Of a stretch of DNA of 56,358 nt, positions 6,684 to 15,325 are shown piece by piece (the first letter of the stretch is position 1; every line of letters starts with the position of its first letter). Where the stretch lies: positions 1 through 56,358 of the IMG/VR virus record IMGVR_UViG_3300036770_007473. One strand, written 5' to 3'. A program made the position numbers and the translations under genes. The stretch is from a virus. The notes beneath the pieces are model-generated. The model searched no databases. It saw nothing but the letters and a program-made list of their open reading frames with translations, and had not been told where the DNA came from.

Positions 6684-7807
6684 AATGATAGTCCTGAGAG
6701 AGTGTTGGAGTCTACGTCTTGTATTGTTCCGCCGATGATATAACTGCTCAATTCAACTTCTTGTGGTGCTACCTGTACATCGGCTCCGGCGATCCATTTC
6801 TGCGTCCAGGGCAAAGGATTGGTACCTCCTTTGAATCGACTAGGCAATCCAATGGCGGTCATCCGTTTGTTGGCGATCCACTCGATGTAGTCGCACAGCA
6901 GTTGTTCGTTGAGACCGATCATGCTACCATCGCGGAACAGATAGTTCGCCCAGCGTTTTTCTTGATCTACTGCAGATTCGAACATGTCTTTCATTTCCTG
7001 CTCGGTCTCTGCTCTGATACGCACGTAGTCGGGATCATCCTGTGGCAGCAGTTTCAGTAGTTGTTGGGTGCTGGCCAGGTGGACGTTCTCGTCACGGGCG
7101 ATAAACTTAATGATCTTAGCGTTACCCTCCATCTTCTTGAGCTCTGCGAACGCCCAGGAGCACGCGAAAGACACATAGAACCTGATGCCCTCGAGAACAT
7201 TGACCGAAGCCAAGGCCAGCCACAGTTTTTTCTTAAGTTCGTATTCGTCGACATTGACAGTCTCTCCATTCACGGTGTGATTTCCTGCTCCCAACAATTG
7301 ATACCATCCGCTGTATTGCACTAGATCATCATAGTACTTGGTGATGCCATGGGCGCAGTCGATGATTTCTTCCACATCCAACATTTCATCGAATATACGA
7401 TCTGGATCACTGTACACATTGCGTATGATGTGAGTGTAGCTGCGGCTATGGATGGTTTCGCTGAACGTCCAGGTGGCGATCCATGTCTCCAGTTCGGGCA
7501 ATGACACCACCGGCAAGAAACCCAGACTAGGACTTCGGCCCTGCACCGAATCCAGCAAGATCTGCCGTTTGAGATTGCTGGTAAAGATGTGCTGTTCATT
7601 GGCAGTGAGATCTTTGAAATCTTTGGCATCTCGCAGTACATCGACTTCTTCTGGTCTCCAGAAAAATCCCAACTGCTTGTCCGTGAGTTTGTCAAATTGG
7701 CGGTACTTCATGGTATCGTATCTCTGCATGCCCACGCCACCTTCGGGGTCCAGAAAGGCCAGACTCCGGGTGTGATCGCGATTTTTCTTTAGATTTAGTA
7801 CTGTCAT
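6680..7807 (-). CDS. nrdB: Class Ia ribonucleotide reductase, beta (radical) subunit
   Basis: A 375-residue NrdB. All six di-iron ligands are present at positions offset by two from the E. coli protein: Asp86, Glu117, His120, Glu206, Glu240, His243. The radical tyrosine is Tyr124 in SETIHSRSYTHII. Motif LLDSVQGRSP surrounds Asp86 and FIARDENVH the last ligands. It generates the tyrosyl radical used by NrdA to make dNTPs for phage replication. It overlaps the glutaredoxin gene downstream and an SGNH-hydrolase-like gene upstream (ATGA both), the latter inserted between nrdA and nrdB. Confidence 0.97.
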   Translation of the reverse strand: MTVLNLKKNRDHTRSLAFLDPEGGVGMQRYDTMKYRQFDKLTDKQLGFFWRPEEVDVLRDAKDFKDLTANEQHIFTSNLKRQILLDSVQGRSPSLGFLPVVSLPELETWIATWTFSETIHSRSYTHIIRNVYSDPDRIFDEMLDVEEIIDCAHGITKYYDDLVQYSGWYQLLGAGNHTVNGETVNVDEYELKKKLWLALASVNVLEGIRFYVSFACSWAFAELKKMEGNAKIIKFIARDENVHLASTQQLLKLLPQDDPDYVRIRAETEQEMKDMFESAVDQEKRWANYLFRDGSMIGLNEQLLCDYIEWIANKRMTAIGLPSRFKGGTNPLPWTQKWIAGADVQVAPQEVELSSYIIGGTIQDVDSNTLSGLSL

Positions 7808-8496
7808 GATTGTGTCTCTCTTGATAGATAGTTAATTATTTCTCTTGCAATGCATTTATGTCCGTATACATTGGGATGATTCTCACAGGGCGACAGATAT
7901 TGATGCTCCTGAGGATATCCTTGATCCACATCAAATCCCAATAGATCGCTGAGACGTGATTGCACTCCAGCTGGCCAGTGATCGACATCGATATCAAAAT
8001 GCCACGGCGCGGTCACTCGAGTCACAGAATTAATCATAATATAGCATTGACCCTGGACCTTCAATAGATTTTGGAGACTCCAGATGGATCTCTGGGCCGA
8101 ATACATCATGTAAGCATAGTTATCTACATCTCGATACCAACGGCTCCATTGATCAGAAATACGTATGTCCTGCCGGTGGTTTTTTTCGTCGATCCAGAAA
8201 TATCTCGTGAAGCTGGGCCACACGATCAAGATCAATTCGTCTTGACAGGGCGATTTCAGATACTGGGAAATGCGCTGTACCAGGTGCTCGGCACTGATAC
8301 CCGGCTCTCCGAAGTTTTTTTCCTGCCATCCGAAGTGTTGAGCCACCAAGGCAGTGAATCGATTTCGCTCGCGGAACGAATCCTGATCCATGGCTTTGTA
8401 CCCCGCGCCCAGACTTTTTTCCAGTTCCGATCCCCAACACCAACTATCACCGAAACAGGCGATGGACTGGATGGTATCAGATAGTGCAACTGTCAC
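7804..8496 (-). CDS. SGNH/GDSL-hydrolase-like protein between nrdA and nrdB
   Basis: A 230-residue protein with SGNH blocks in order: block I FGDSWCWGSEL at about residues 15-25 (nucleophile Ser in GDS), block II NFGEPGISAEHLV near 61, a block III-like IVWPSFTRYFW near 90, and a C-terminal HPNVYGHKCIAREI with the catalytic His. Such enzymes remove or transfer acyl groups on glycans or lipids; here the substrate is unknown. It overlaps nrdA by 20 bases and nrdB by ATGA. Nucleotide metabolism gives no obvious reason for its position. Two distant relatives lie at 33560-34237 and 34234-34839. Confidence 0.75.
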   Translation of the reverse strand: MTVALSDTIQSIACFGDSWCWGSELEKSLGAGYKAMDQDSFRERNRFTALVAQHFGWQEKNFGEPGISAEHLVQRISQYLKSPCQDELILIVWPSFTRYFWIDEKNHRQDIRISDQWSRWYRDVDNYAYMMYSAQRSIWSLQNLLKVQGQCYIMINSVTRVTAPWHFDIDVDHWPAGVQSRLSDLLGFDVDQGYPQEHQYLSPCENHPNVYGHKCIAREIINYLSRETQS

Positions 8497-10789
8497 AAGA
8501 TTCGTCTGCCCGTAGTTCCGTGTTTGCTGGCTCTGTTGACGCAGATCGTTGATTGATCTGATCTAGATCAATCTCACCGGAGCCGTCGTAGGTATTGAAG
8601 TAGTAGAGTTGTTTGCCGCCATATTTGTAGAACATGATCATGTGCTTCATCATCTCGCTCATAGGGATCTTCTCATCTTCGTAGTGTTGAGGATTGTAAG
8701 AAGTGTTCACCGAGATCCCTTGGTCGATGTACTTCTGGAGGATGGCCATGATCTTGAGATAGCCTTCGGGACTGCGCTGATCCCACAACAGTTCATATCG
8801 ATTTTTAAGGCGTCGATACTCTGGAACCACTTGCTTGAGCACACCGTCTTTTGATTGCTTGACCGAAACATAACTGCGAGGGGGTTCTACTCCATTGGTA
8901 CTGTTTGATATCTGTGCAGAGGTTTCAGCGGGCATCAGGGCCATCAGGGTGCTGTTGCGTATGCCATGCTGGCGTAAACGACCGCGGAGATCCGCCCAGT
9001 CTACTAGATCTTGATGCGGTACCAATTCATCCACATCCTTTTTGTACGTGTCCACTGGCAAGATGCCATCATGGTAACGTGTTTCGTTGCTCTTGGGACA
9101 TGCACCAAATTCCTGAGCGAGATCCACCGATGCTTTGATCAGATAGTAACTCCAGTGCTGGGCCCAACGATCTACCACGGGCAGGGCGGCTGGATCAGAA
9201 TAACAAAGATCGTTCTTGGCCAACCAGTAGGCAAGATTGATGATGCCCACGCCCAAGGGTCGACGATTTTCTGTGGCCATCTGTGCGGCCAAGATAGGAT
9301 AGTTCTGATAACTCAACAAGGCATCCAGCCCGCGCACTGCCAAGGTGCAGGCCTTTTCCATGTCTTCGGGATCTCGGAACACTCCCCAGTTTATGGCGCT
9401 GAGTGTGCAGAGAGCGATTTCTCCGTTGGAATCATTGACATCATTGAGCGGCTGGGTAGGGAGATCGATTTCGCAACAGAGATTGCTCTGGCGAATGGGT
9501 GCTATCTCGGGCTTGAAACTGCCATGGCTGTTGGCATGATCCACGTTCATGAGATACACACGACCAGTGTCCTTGCGTTCTTGCATGAACATAGAAAACA
9601 GTTCCAGAGCCTTGATGGTTTTTTTACGCAGTTTGGTATTGCGTTCTGCTCTCTCATACAGTTCACGGAAGCGATCTACATCGGTATAAAAAGCATCCCA
9701 CATTTCGGGCACGTCGTGAGGAGAAAACAGAGTGATATCACCATTGATCAAGAGTCGCTCGTACATGACTTTGTTGAATTGTACACCATAGTCCATATGG
9801 CGCACTCGATTATCGTCTGTGCCTTTGTTGTTTTTAAGCACCAACAAGTCTTCTACTTCAAGATGCCACAGGGGATAATAAAGTGTGGCGGCACCATTGC
9901 GCACGCCTCCTTGGCTGCACGAGCGGGTAGCGGCCTGGAAAAGTTTGTAGAAAGGTATGACGCCTGTGTGATATGCATCTCCGTTACGGATAGGTGAGCC
10001 TATGGCGCGGATACGGCTCGCGCCGATGCCTATGCCAGCCTTTTGACTCACATACTTCACTATAGAACTGGCCGTGGCGTTGATCGAATCGAGGCTGTCT
10101 CCGGTCTCGATCAGCACGCAACTGCTGAACTGCCGCATGGGTGTGCGCACCCCGGCCATCACAGGAGTGGGCAGACTGACCTGGTGAGTGGAGATAGCAT
10201 CATAGTAGTCCTTGACCCACATCATGCGTGTTTCTCGGGGATAGCGAGAAAACAGAGTGGCCGCTATCAGCACATAGGCCATTTGCGGGGTTTCAAAGAT
10301 TTCTTTGGTCACACGATTCTGCACCAGATACTTGCCTCGGAATTGCTCCATGGCTGCATAGGTCAGGTCTTCGTCGCGATCGTGCTTGACGAAACTGTTG
10401 ATACGATTCCAATCATCCGCATCATAGACTTCCAGCAGTTCTGGATCATAAAATCCTGCGGCCACATTGCGTTTTACTAGATCTAACAAGTGGCAGGGAT
10501 CAAACTGTCCATAGACCTGCTTTCGCAGGTGATAGCAGATTAGTCTTCCAGCCACGTATTGATAGTTGGGAGTTTCTTCCGAGATCAAGTCGGCTGCACT
10601 CTTGATCAGGGTTTCCTGTATGTCTGCGGTCTTGATTCCATTGTAAAACTGCAGGTGGCTTTTGATTTCTACTTCGCTGGCGCTGACGCCGGTGATTCCT
10701 TCGGTGGCCCAAAAAACCACGCGATGTAGTTTTTCGAGATCCAGTGTTTCTTTGTTACCGTCTCTTTTTTGTACTTGTATCTGTGTCAT
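8477..10789 (-). CDS. nrdA: Class Ia ribonucleotide reductase, alpha (catalytic) subunit
   Basis: A 770-residue NrdA, close to the 761 of E. coli. An ATP-cone allosteric domain occupies residues 1-90. Catalytic residues: Cys224 (FSSC), the thiyl radical Cys438 with Asn436 and Glu440 (SNLCCEI), and Cys461 (EIALCTLS). The tyrosines of the radical path lie in the C-terminal KQLYYFNTYD. The tail ends CDSC-TI, the redox shuttle Cys765/Cys768 reduced by glutaredoxin. It reduces ribonucleoside diphosphates for phage DNA synthesis. It is followed by the SGNH gene, nrdB and grx. No intein or frameshift. Confidence 0.97.
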   Translation of the reverse strand: MTQIQVQKRDGNKETLDLEKLHRVVFWATEGITGVSASEVEIKSHLQFYNGIKTADIQETLIKSAADLISEETPNYQYVAGRLICYHLRKQVYGQFDPCHLLDLVKRNVAAGFYDPELLEVYDADDWNRINSFVKHDRDEDLTYAAMEQFRGKYLVQNRVTKEIFETPQMAYVLIAATLFSRYPRETRMMWVKDYYDAISTHQVSLPTPVMAGVRTPMRQFSSCVLIETGDSLDSINATASSIVKYVSQKAGIGIGASRIRAIGSPIRNGDAYHTGVIPFYKLFQAATRSCSQGGVRNGAATLYYPLWHLEVEDLLVLKNNKGTDDNRVRHMDYGVQFNKVMYERLLINGDITLFSPHDVPEMWDAFYTDVDRFRELYERAERNTKLRKKTIKALELFSMFMQERKDTGRVYLMNVDHANSHGSFKPEIAPIRQSNLCCEIDLPTQPLNDVNDSNGEIALCTLSAINWGVFRDPEDMEKACTLAVRGLDALLSYQNYPILAAQMATENRRPLGVGIINLAYWLAKNDLCYSDPAALPVVDRWAQHWSYYLIKASVDLAQEFGACPKSNETRYHDGILPVDTYKKDVDELVPHQDLVDWADLRGRLRQHGIRNSTLMALMPAETSAQISNSTNGVEPPRSYVSVKQSKDGVLKQVVPEYRRLKNRYELLWDQRSPEGYLKIMAILQKYIDQGISVNTSYNPQHYEDEKIPMSEMMKHMIMFYKYGGKQLYYFNTYDGSGEIDLDQINQRSASTEPANTELRADESCDSCTI

Positions 10790-10791
10790 TT

Positions 10792-11223
10792 CTAACCCAT
10801 TAAATGATGTAATGCACGACTATCTAACTGTTGTTTGATTGTGAACTGCTGAGATGTGATATTTAACAACTGGCCGGGGGCCCAATTCAGTATATATTTT
10901 CCCTGGTTCACGAGAACTAAATTGCCCATGTCACTCTGGGTCAGTGTGACATCCTGTACTTGATCTGATTCTATCATGCATATAGTATACAGCATTCCTA
11001 CAGCACGAGCAAGTTCACAGTAGATGTCATCGTGTAATAGTTCCCAGGCAGTGGGCCATTTTTTGCAATCATGCCAATGCAGATAATGGCTGGCGATCGG
11101 GGCGCGGAACCACCAATCATTTATCAATATCAACGACTCCTGGAGATCTGCTTCGATCTGGCAACGATCTCTGAGATCGCTCCAGTCTCTCAGACGTGTT
11201 TCAAAATCGCCAGGCCACATCAA
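10792..11223 (-). CDS. Conserved phage protein, unknown function
   Basis: A 143-residue protein, tryptophan-rich at the N-terminus (WWFRAPIASHYLHWHDCKKW), then a helix with DDIYCELARAVGMLYTICM and a beta-rich C-terminus. I recognise the WW...YLHW...W...DIYCELARA.G.LYT pattern from T4-like phages of marine bacteria; no function is known to me. It overlaps the tail-spike gene by ATGA and lies two bases before nrdA, so it is co-translated with both. Confidence 0.7.
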   Translation of the reverse strand: MMWPGDFETRLRDWSDLRDRCQIEADLQESLILINDWWFRAPIASHYLHWHDCKKWPTAWELLHDDIYCELARAVGMLYTICMIESDQVQDVTLTQSDMGNLVLVNQGKYILNWAPGQLLNITSQQFTIKQQLDSRALHHLMG

Positions 11224-12806
11224 GCGAGGTGTGCGAGTGAATATGTCAATGTGGCGGCAGTGCCGGTGTTGGTGGTGGTATAACGCACGCTCACTGTGTT
11301 AGATACCTGTGTCACACTCAGTGTGACTCCGATGTCTATATTTTCGGTATAATCATCTGTGTAACTCAACGTAAGGCTGCTGTCATCGCTGTTCTGCGCT
11401 ACCACTGTCAATGTTCCGTGACGTATGCCACTGTCACGTGTCATGGTGTATGTCATGGTAAATGCACGCACCTGCGTGCTAGAACCAGTGAAGATTGGTT
11501 GTGCAGACTGATTGTTGGCCAAGGTGAATGTACGTCCCGATTCTCTGCTGTAGCGTCCTAATTGCAGTTGGCTGTTGGTGGTAACTACGCCACCAGTGAT
11601 GCTCACAGTGGGATAACTGTTGGTTTCGGTGACCGGGCGCTCAAACATATCGGCCAGGCTGACGTTGTTATCGTTGCCAAACAACACCACTGGAGTAGCG
11701 GCATTACTGGTAAACTGATTGCCTACACCGTAGAACACATTGTAGGCCGTGATATTGAGACTGACATCATCATAGATCACACCTTCGGCGTAGATCGCGT
11801 CAAACATGTTGCCCACGGTACGGAATCCAGTGGCACCACCGTTGACAGGAGTACCGGTACCCAGCAAGATTCCTTGATACAATGTGTTGAAATTACTGTT
11901 GCTCACAGTGACACTTGAGATCTCTTCGTCGGTATTGATACCGTATGTGAGATTGGAAAATCGGCATTTGTCAAAAGTGATCTGATTACACACAAGGCTG
12001 GTACTGCTGTCAAATCTCACACCAGCGATGTTGTCTGTGGCCAGGTCGGACTGTATGTTGGTGGTGGTCAGAGGTCCCACGAAATTCACCGAATCGAAAT
12101 AGCACTGTGTAGCACGGTCCACGAGAAACACATCAGTGACCGGTCCGGTCTGGAAGGTCATGCTAGAGATCTCTATGTTACGAGGTGCGGCAGCGCCATT
12201 GTTACCGATGTTGACACCGGTCTGCTGCAGACTATCTCCAAATCTTGCCACGTAGGCCGTGAGGCTGGAGATGTCCACGCTCTCATCAAGATAGATGATA
12301 CTGCAATCCGCACCTTCGCCCACTAATTTGGCATAGGTGGGGATGATGATAGTCTCTGTCACCTTGTAAGTCCCGGCAGGGAAATACAGAGTGCGGCGGA
12401 TCTGGGTGTTGGTTTCTCTGCAATAGAGTTGATACAGAGCGCGATTGATGGCATCGGTGTCGTCCGCTATGCCGTTACCTACAGCACCAAAGTCTCTCAC
12501 ATCTGCGAAATCATCCAGTTTGGCCTGCACCGTGCGCACCACCGGATCTCCTGGAGTTGGACCGGTCTGGGCACTATAGCCCACCACAGAATCTGAATAA
12601 GTGTAAGAACTCAGGGTGGTAATATCGCTGAATTCTGTGAGTATCTCGGTATTTCCAATCACCGGTGCACCTTCTTGCAAGGTACCGTTACCGATGAATA
12701 GCCTGCGGCTATCAATGGCCCAGCCCAGTTCGGCGCCCGCTAGTTGTGGCAGGTTTTCCTGGAGACCTTTGCGATTGGTGATGCGTGAAATCTGTACTAT
12801 GGCCAT
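11220..12806 (-). CDS. Tail spike/fiber with pectate-lyase-like beta-helix
   Basis: A 528-residue protein. The N-terminus (about 1-60) is the adsorption-apparatus attachment type seen in many phage fibers: NLPQLAGAELGWAIDSRRLF then IGNGT. The central region (about 95-420) opens with VRDFGAVGNGIADDTDAINR, the hallmark of Pectate_lyase_3 right-handed beta-helices, and continues with regular short strands. The C-terminus (about 430-528) is Thr/Ser-rich beta structure, probably trimerisation or receptor binding. It would bind and perhaps cleave host surface polysaccharide. A late element lies 23-30 bases upstream of the ATG. The catalytic residues cannot be fixed from sequence alone. Confidence 0.85.
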   Translation of the reverse strand: MAIVQISRITNRKGLQENLPQLAGAELGWAIDSRRLFIGNGTLQEGAPVIGNTEILTEFSDITTLSSYTYSDSVVGYSAQTGPTPGDPVVRTVQAKLDDFADVRDFGAVGNGIADDTDAINRALYQLYCRETNTQIRRTLYFPAGTYKVTETIIIPTYAKLVGEGADCSIIYLDESVDISSLTAYVARFGDSLQQTGVNIGNNGAAAPRNIEISSMTFQTGPVTDVFLVDRATQCYFDSVNFVGPLTTTNIQSDLATDNIAGVRFDSSTSLVCNQITFDKCRFSNLTYGINTDEEISSVTVSNSNFNTLYQGILLGTGTPVNGGATGFRTVGNMFDAIYAEGVIYDDVSLNITAYNVFYGVGNQFTSNAATPVVLFGNDNNVSLADMFERPVTETNSYPTVSITGGVVTTNSQLQLGRYSRESGRTFTLANNQSAQPIFTGSSTQVRAFTMTYTMTRDSGIRHGTLTVVAQNSDDSSLTLSYTDDYTENIDIGVTLSVTQVSNTVSVRYTTTNTGTAATLTYSLAHLA

Positions 12807-12828
12807 GTGAGTTTACCTATGTTCTAGG

Positions 12829-12836
12829 TATTTATG
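12829..12836 (-). promoter_or_regulatory. T4-type late promoter of the tail spike gene
   Basis: Minus-strand CATAAATA (12836-12829). The TAA inside it (12834-12832) is also the stop codon of the nuclease gene. The start would be near 12823, leaving a short leader with AGGT before ATG 12806. Confidence 0.65.
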
Positions 12837-13548
12837 CGTATCTTTGGTAGTATTGCTCTACCCTAGCCCACCAACGATTGCACCATTGATCAAACTCAGC
12901 ACCCTCTACTATCCATTCTTGATACTGAGGTTCTGTGATAGGAATCCCTTGATCGTCGACTTCGGGCTTGGCGCACATCAAGATCACACCACGTCTTATT
13001 TTCGTGCCGTACACTTCGTTGTGCGCTTCTGCGTAGGCCGCTAATTGCAGGAAATAATCTTCGATCCATTCGGTTTTCTTGGGCCGGTTGGTTTGCTTGA
13101 AATCAAGTATTGCATCTTGCCCTTGGTGCACGCCCACACAGTCAGTGGTACCTGCATAAATTGAAGGAAAATACAAAGGGACTTCTGTACCCCAGAACTC
13201 GTCGACCTTGTTTAACCCTTGATTGATAACCACTTCGGCCATGGCATGGCTGGCCCAGCCAAAAGGATTGGTACCCCGATCTTTATGTGCGCCGTTTATG
13301 ACGTAGTGCTCTAAGTAGGTGTGCATCCTGGTACCACGGTTCGCAGCCTCTGTGGTTATCTGTTGGGCTTTTTCGTGACCTACTCTTTTTTTCCAATTTT
13401 CCAACGCGATGCGTTTCTCCTGGGGCTTGGTGCGATCTAGGATGGTGGTGACCGAGGGCAGTTTCTTGCCGTCAGGTGTGGCATAAAGCCGTTGCCCGTC
13501 CACGCTCTCTCTTGTCAGCGGAGCATACTGATATCGTTGTGTGATCAA
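12832..13548 (-). CDS. PD-(D/E)XK-family exonuclease
   Basis: A 238-residue protein of the Cas4/RecB-like PD-(D/E)XK nuclease group common in T4-like marine phages. N-terminal LPSVTTILDRTKP; helix AANRGTRMHTYLEHYV; core YAGTTDCVGVHQGQDAILDF then KQTNRP, giving the Asp ... Asp-x-Lys triad; then YFLQLAAYAEAHNEVYG, the conserved Gln/Tyr helix. The four-Cys iron-sulfur pattern of Cas4 is absent. It starts with TTG at 13548, overlapping the iscA stop as TTGA; no ATG alternative keeps the conserved N-terminus. Probably acts in phage DNA recombination or host DNA breakdown. Confidence 0.8.
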   Translation of the reverse strand: MITQRYQYAPLTRESVDGQRLYATPDGKKLPSVTTILDRTKPQEKRIALENWKKRVGHEKAQQITTEAANRGTRMHTYLEHYVINGAHKDRGTNPFGWASHAMAEVVINQGLNKVDEFWGTEVPLYFPSIYAGTTDCVGVHQGQDAILDFKQTNRPKKTEWIEDYFLQLAAYAEAHNEVYGTKIRRGVILMCAKPEVDDQGIPITEPQYQEWIVEGAEFDQWCNRWWARVEQYYQRYA

Positions 13549-13874
13549 ACTCGGAAACTTTCGCCGCAGCCGCAGCGATCCTTTTCATTTTGGTTGATGA
13601 ACTCAAAACCTTCATTGAGGCCTTTTTTCTGGTAATCGATGGTCATGCCGTCGAGATATACCAGATGCTCGGGGTTCACATACACACGCACCCCATTGGT
13701 GTCAAAATGTCTTGTGCAGATCTGTGAACCTTGTTCTTTATCCACATACTCCAAGATATAGGCCAAACCGGAGCAGCCCGTGGTGCGCACACCTACTCGG
13801 ATGCCCAGGCCTCGGCCCCGGCGTTCAATGGCCGAACGGATCTTTTCTGCTGCAGAGTCGGTAACTGTGATCAT
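13545..13874 (-). CDS. IscA/HesB-type iron-sulfur cluster carrier
   Basis: A 109-residue A-type carrier. The three cluster-binding cysteines are Cys34 (TTGCSGLAY) and Cys101 and Cys103 (CGCGESF), as in E. coli IscA. It accepts Fe-S clusters from IscU and passes them to target proteins. In this operon it follows iscU with one glycosyltransferase-like gene between, and precedes the nuclease. Overlaps both neighbours by four bases. Two radical SAM genes in this window are possible clients. Confidence 0.92.
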   Translation of the reverse strand: MITVTDSAAEKIRSAIERRGRGLGIRVGVRTTGCSGLAYILEYVDKEQGSQICTRHFDTNGVRVYVNPEHLVYLDGMTIDYQKKGLNEGFEFINQNEKDRCGCGESFRV

Positions 13875-14899
13875 AGCATTTCCTTCATCTGCTGTGTCAT
13901 TTCATCCACACCACGATAGGCCAATAGATGTTGTCGATTGTGTTCTAAATCTGACCATAGAGTCTGATATACCTGTTGTGGATCTAACGCTAGCAATCGG
14001 CGACATTGATCCATGGCTGCTGCCAATCGTTGATCGAAATCTTCTATCTCATCATAGGATTCGTCGATCACGCTGCCAAAGGTGCGGAATCCCAGATCTC
14101 TCAGTGTGCGAAGAGCACCAGGGAAAGAATGCACTGCCACAAACACTCTGCGTGCCAAAAGAGGTTTGGCAGTTTTTTCTGACATGAATACGCGATCATG
14201 ATGTGTTTCTACCAGCATGGTGTACCAGGTTTGGTCGTAGATCTGCCAGGGCACGAAGCAGCAGAGGTTCGAGGTCTGGGGCCCATTGAATGATACCTGG
14301 TGACCTTCCATGGAATTATGCATGCTGCCGGCGTTGTAGAACATGGGACTCTTGAAGTCGCCGACATTTTCCACCTTATCAGTATCCATGCCTGTGATCC
14401 ATGGAGTGCCTTGTCCGGTGTAGGATATCAGAGTAGCGCTGTCAAGGTCGGGCCTGGATCGTATCAGATCATAGACCTTGGTGCGAGACGATTTCCTGCG
14501 CCCCAGTAAAAGATCAAACTTGAAAACAGGATTTTTTTGCGACCATGGCGCACAGCGATCTGCATGTGCCACATGACTTTCTACTTCTCGACACCAGTCT
14601 AACCAGAACCAATAAGGTCGCACACGGGCATCAGCATGTATGGTACTGTCCCATAGCGTGATACGGGCATCGTCTGGCAAGTGATCTGGTGATCTGCCTT
14701 CGGTGTCGATCAACCAGATCTTTTCTGCTGCCTGCCATGCGGGCATTTTTTGCAAGATGTCAAAGTCCCAATCATAATCAAAGTCTTTGCCGGGCACCGC
14801 CAACTGCTCTGGAGTGCGGAGCCATATTTTCCATAAGAAAATATTTCTTTGATCCAGGCCTAGATCATTGAACAGCCAATGATCATTGGTCCACAACAT
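13871..14899 (-). CDS. Glycosyltransferase-like phage protein (EKT family), copy 1
   Basis: A 342-residue protein. The diagnostic part is about residues 235-280: VFMSEKTAKPLLARRVFVAV then PGALRTLRDLGFRTFGSVID and ESYD. The layout (EKT.KP.....F....PG....L..LGF.TF...IDESYD) resembles fucosyltransferase/exostosin-type glycosyltransferase ends and is shared with 25642-26652 and 50691-51704. The N-terminal half is Trp-rich and variable. Sugar and acceptor unknown. It sits between iscU and iscA, overlapping iscU by 17 bases and iscA by ATGA, an odd place for a glycosyltransferase. Confidence 0.55.
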   Translation of the reverse strand: MLWTNDHWLFNDLGLDQRNIFLWKIWLRTPEQLAVPGKDFDYDWDFDILQKMPAWQAAEKIWLIDTEGRSPDHLPDDARITLWDSTIHADARVRPYWFWLDWCREVESHVAHADRCAPWSQKNPVFKFDLLLGRRKSSRTKVYDLIRSRPDLDSATLISYTGQGTPWITGMDTDKVENVGDFKSPMFYNAGSMHNSMEGHQVSFNGPQTSNLCCFVPWQIYDQTWYTMLVETHHDRVFMSEKTAKPLLARRVFVAVHSFPGALRTLRDLGFRTFGSVIDESYDEIEDFDQRLAAAMDQCRRLLALDPQQVYQTLWSDLEHNRQHLLAYRGVDEMTQQMKEML

Positions 14900-15269
14900 G
14901 TTTTTTCCTGTAATCCTCTATGGCTGCTTTGATCGCATCCTCGGCCAAGATCGAGCAATGGATCTTTACCGGCGGAAGAGCCAGTTCTTCAGCGATTTCA
15001 GTGTTTTTGATAGTCTGTGCTTCGTCAAGAGTCTTGCCCTTAACCCATTCAGTAACCAGCGAACTACTAGCGATCGCGCTACCGCAACCATAAGTTTTGA
15101 AACGAGCATCGGTAATAATGCCATCTTCCACCTTGATCTGTAGTTTCATCACATCACCGCAAGCGGGGGCTCCCACCATGCCCGTACCAATTCCTGGATC
15201 CGTTTTGTCAAAAGAACCCACGTTACGGGGGTGTTCATAATGATCGATGACTTTTTCACTGTACGCCAT
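14883..15269 (-). CDS. iscU: Iron-sulfur cluster assembly scaffold IscU
   Basis: A 128-residue scaffold, full length. Cluster ligands Cys37 (PACGD), Cys62 (YGCGSA) and Cys105 (KIHCS) are present, as are Asp39 and the LPPVK motif (98-102) recognised by the HscA chaperone. The whole sequence is very close in feel to proteobacterial IscU (MAYSEKVIDHYEHPRNVGSF), suggesting recent host origin and an ability to work with the host IscS, HscA and HscB, none of which is encoded here. It has its own sigma70 promoter, a late element and AGGAG before the ATG, so it leads an iscU, glycosyltransferase-like, iscA, nuclease operon. Confidence 0.96.
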   Translation of the reverse strand: MAYSEKVIDHYEHPRNVGSFDKTDPGIGTGMVGAPACGDVMKLQIKVEDGIITDARFKTYGCGSAIASSSLVTEWVKGKTLDEAQTIKNTEIAEELALPPVKIHCSILAEDAIKAAIEDYRKKHVVDQ

Positions 15270-15287
15270 GATTTTCTCCTGTCGTTG

Positions 15288-15325
15288 ATTTTACTACGGA
15301 ATGCACCATCTGTCAATGGTATTTA
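15288..15325 (-). promoter_or_regulatory. iscU promoter region: sigma70 promoter plus late element
   Basis: TTGACA (15316-15311), a 17-bp spacer and TAAAAT (15293-15288), an almost consensus sigma70 promoter on the minus strand. Just upstream is TTAAATA (15326-15320), a T4-type late element that includes the TAA stop of the radical SAM gene. Both would transcribe iscU, early and late. Confidence 0.75.

Noticed and set aside
9011-9997. A 328-codon open frame on the plus strand inside nrdA
   Set aside because: nrdA is certain from its catalytic residues on the minus strand; the opposite frame is a shadow.
12832-13548. The nuclease as a Cas4-type iron-sulfur nuclease that would be a client of the neighbouring iscU/iscA
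   Set aside because: Only three scattered Cys residues are present and the Cas4 pattern (one N-terminal Cys and three C-terminal) is missing.
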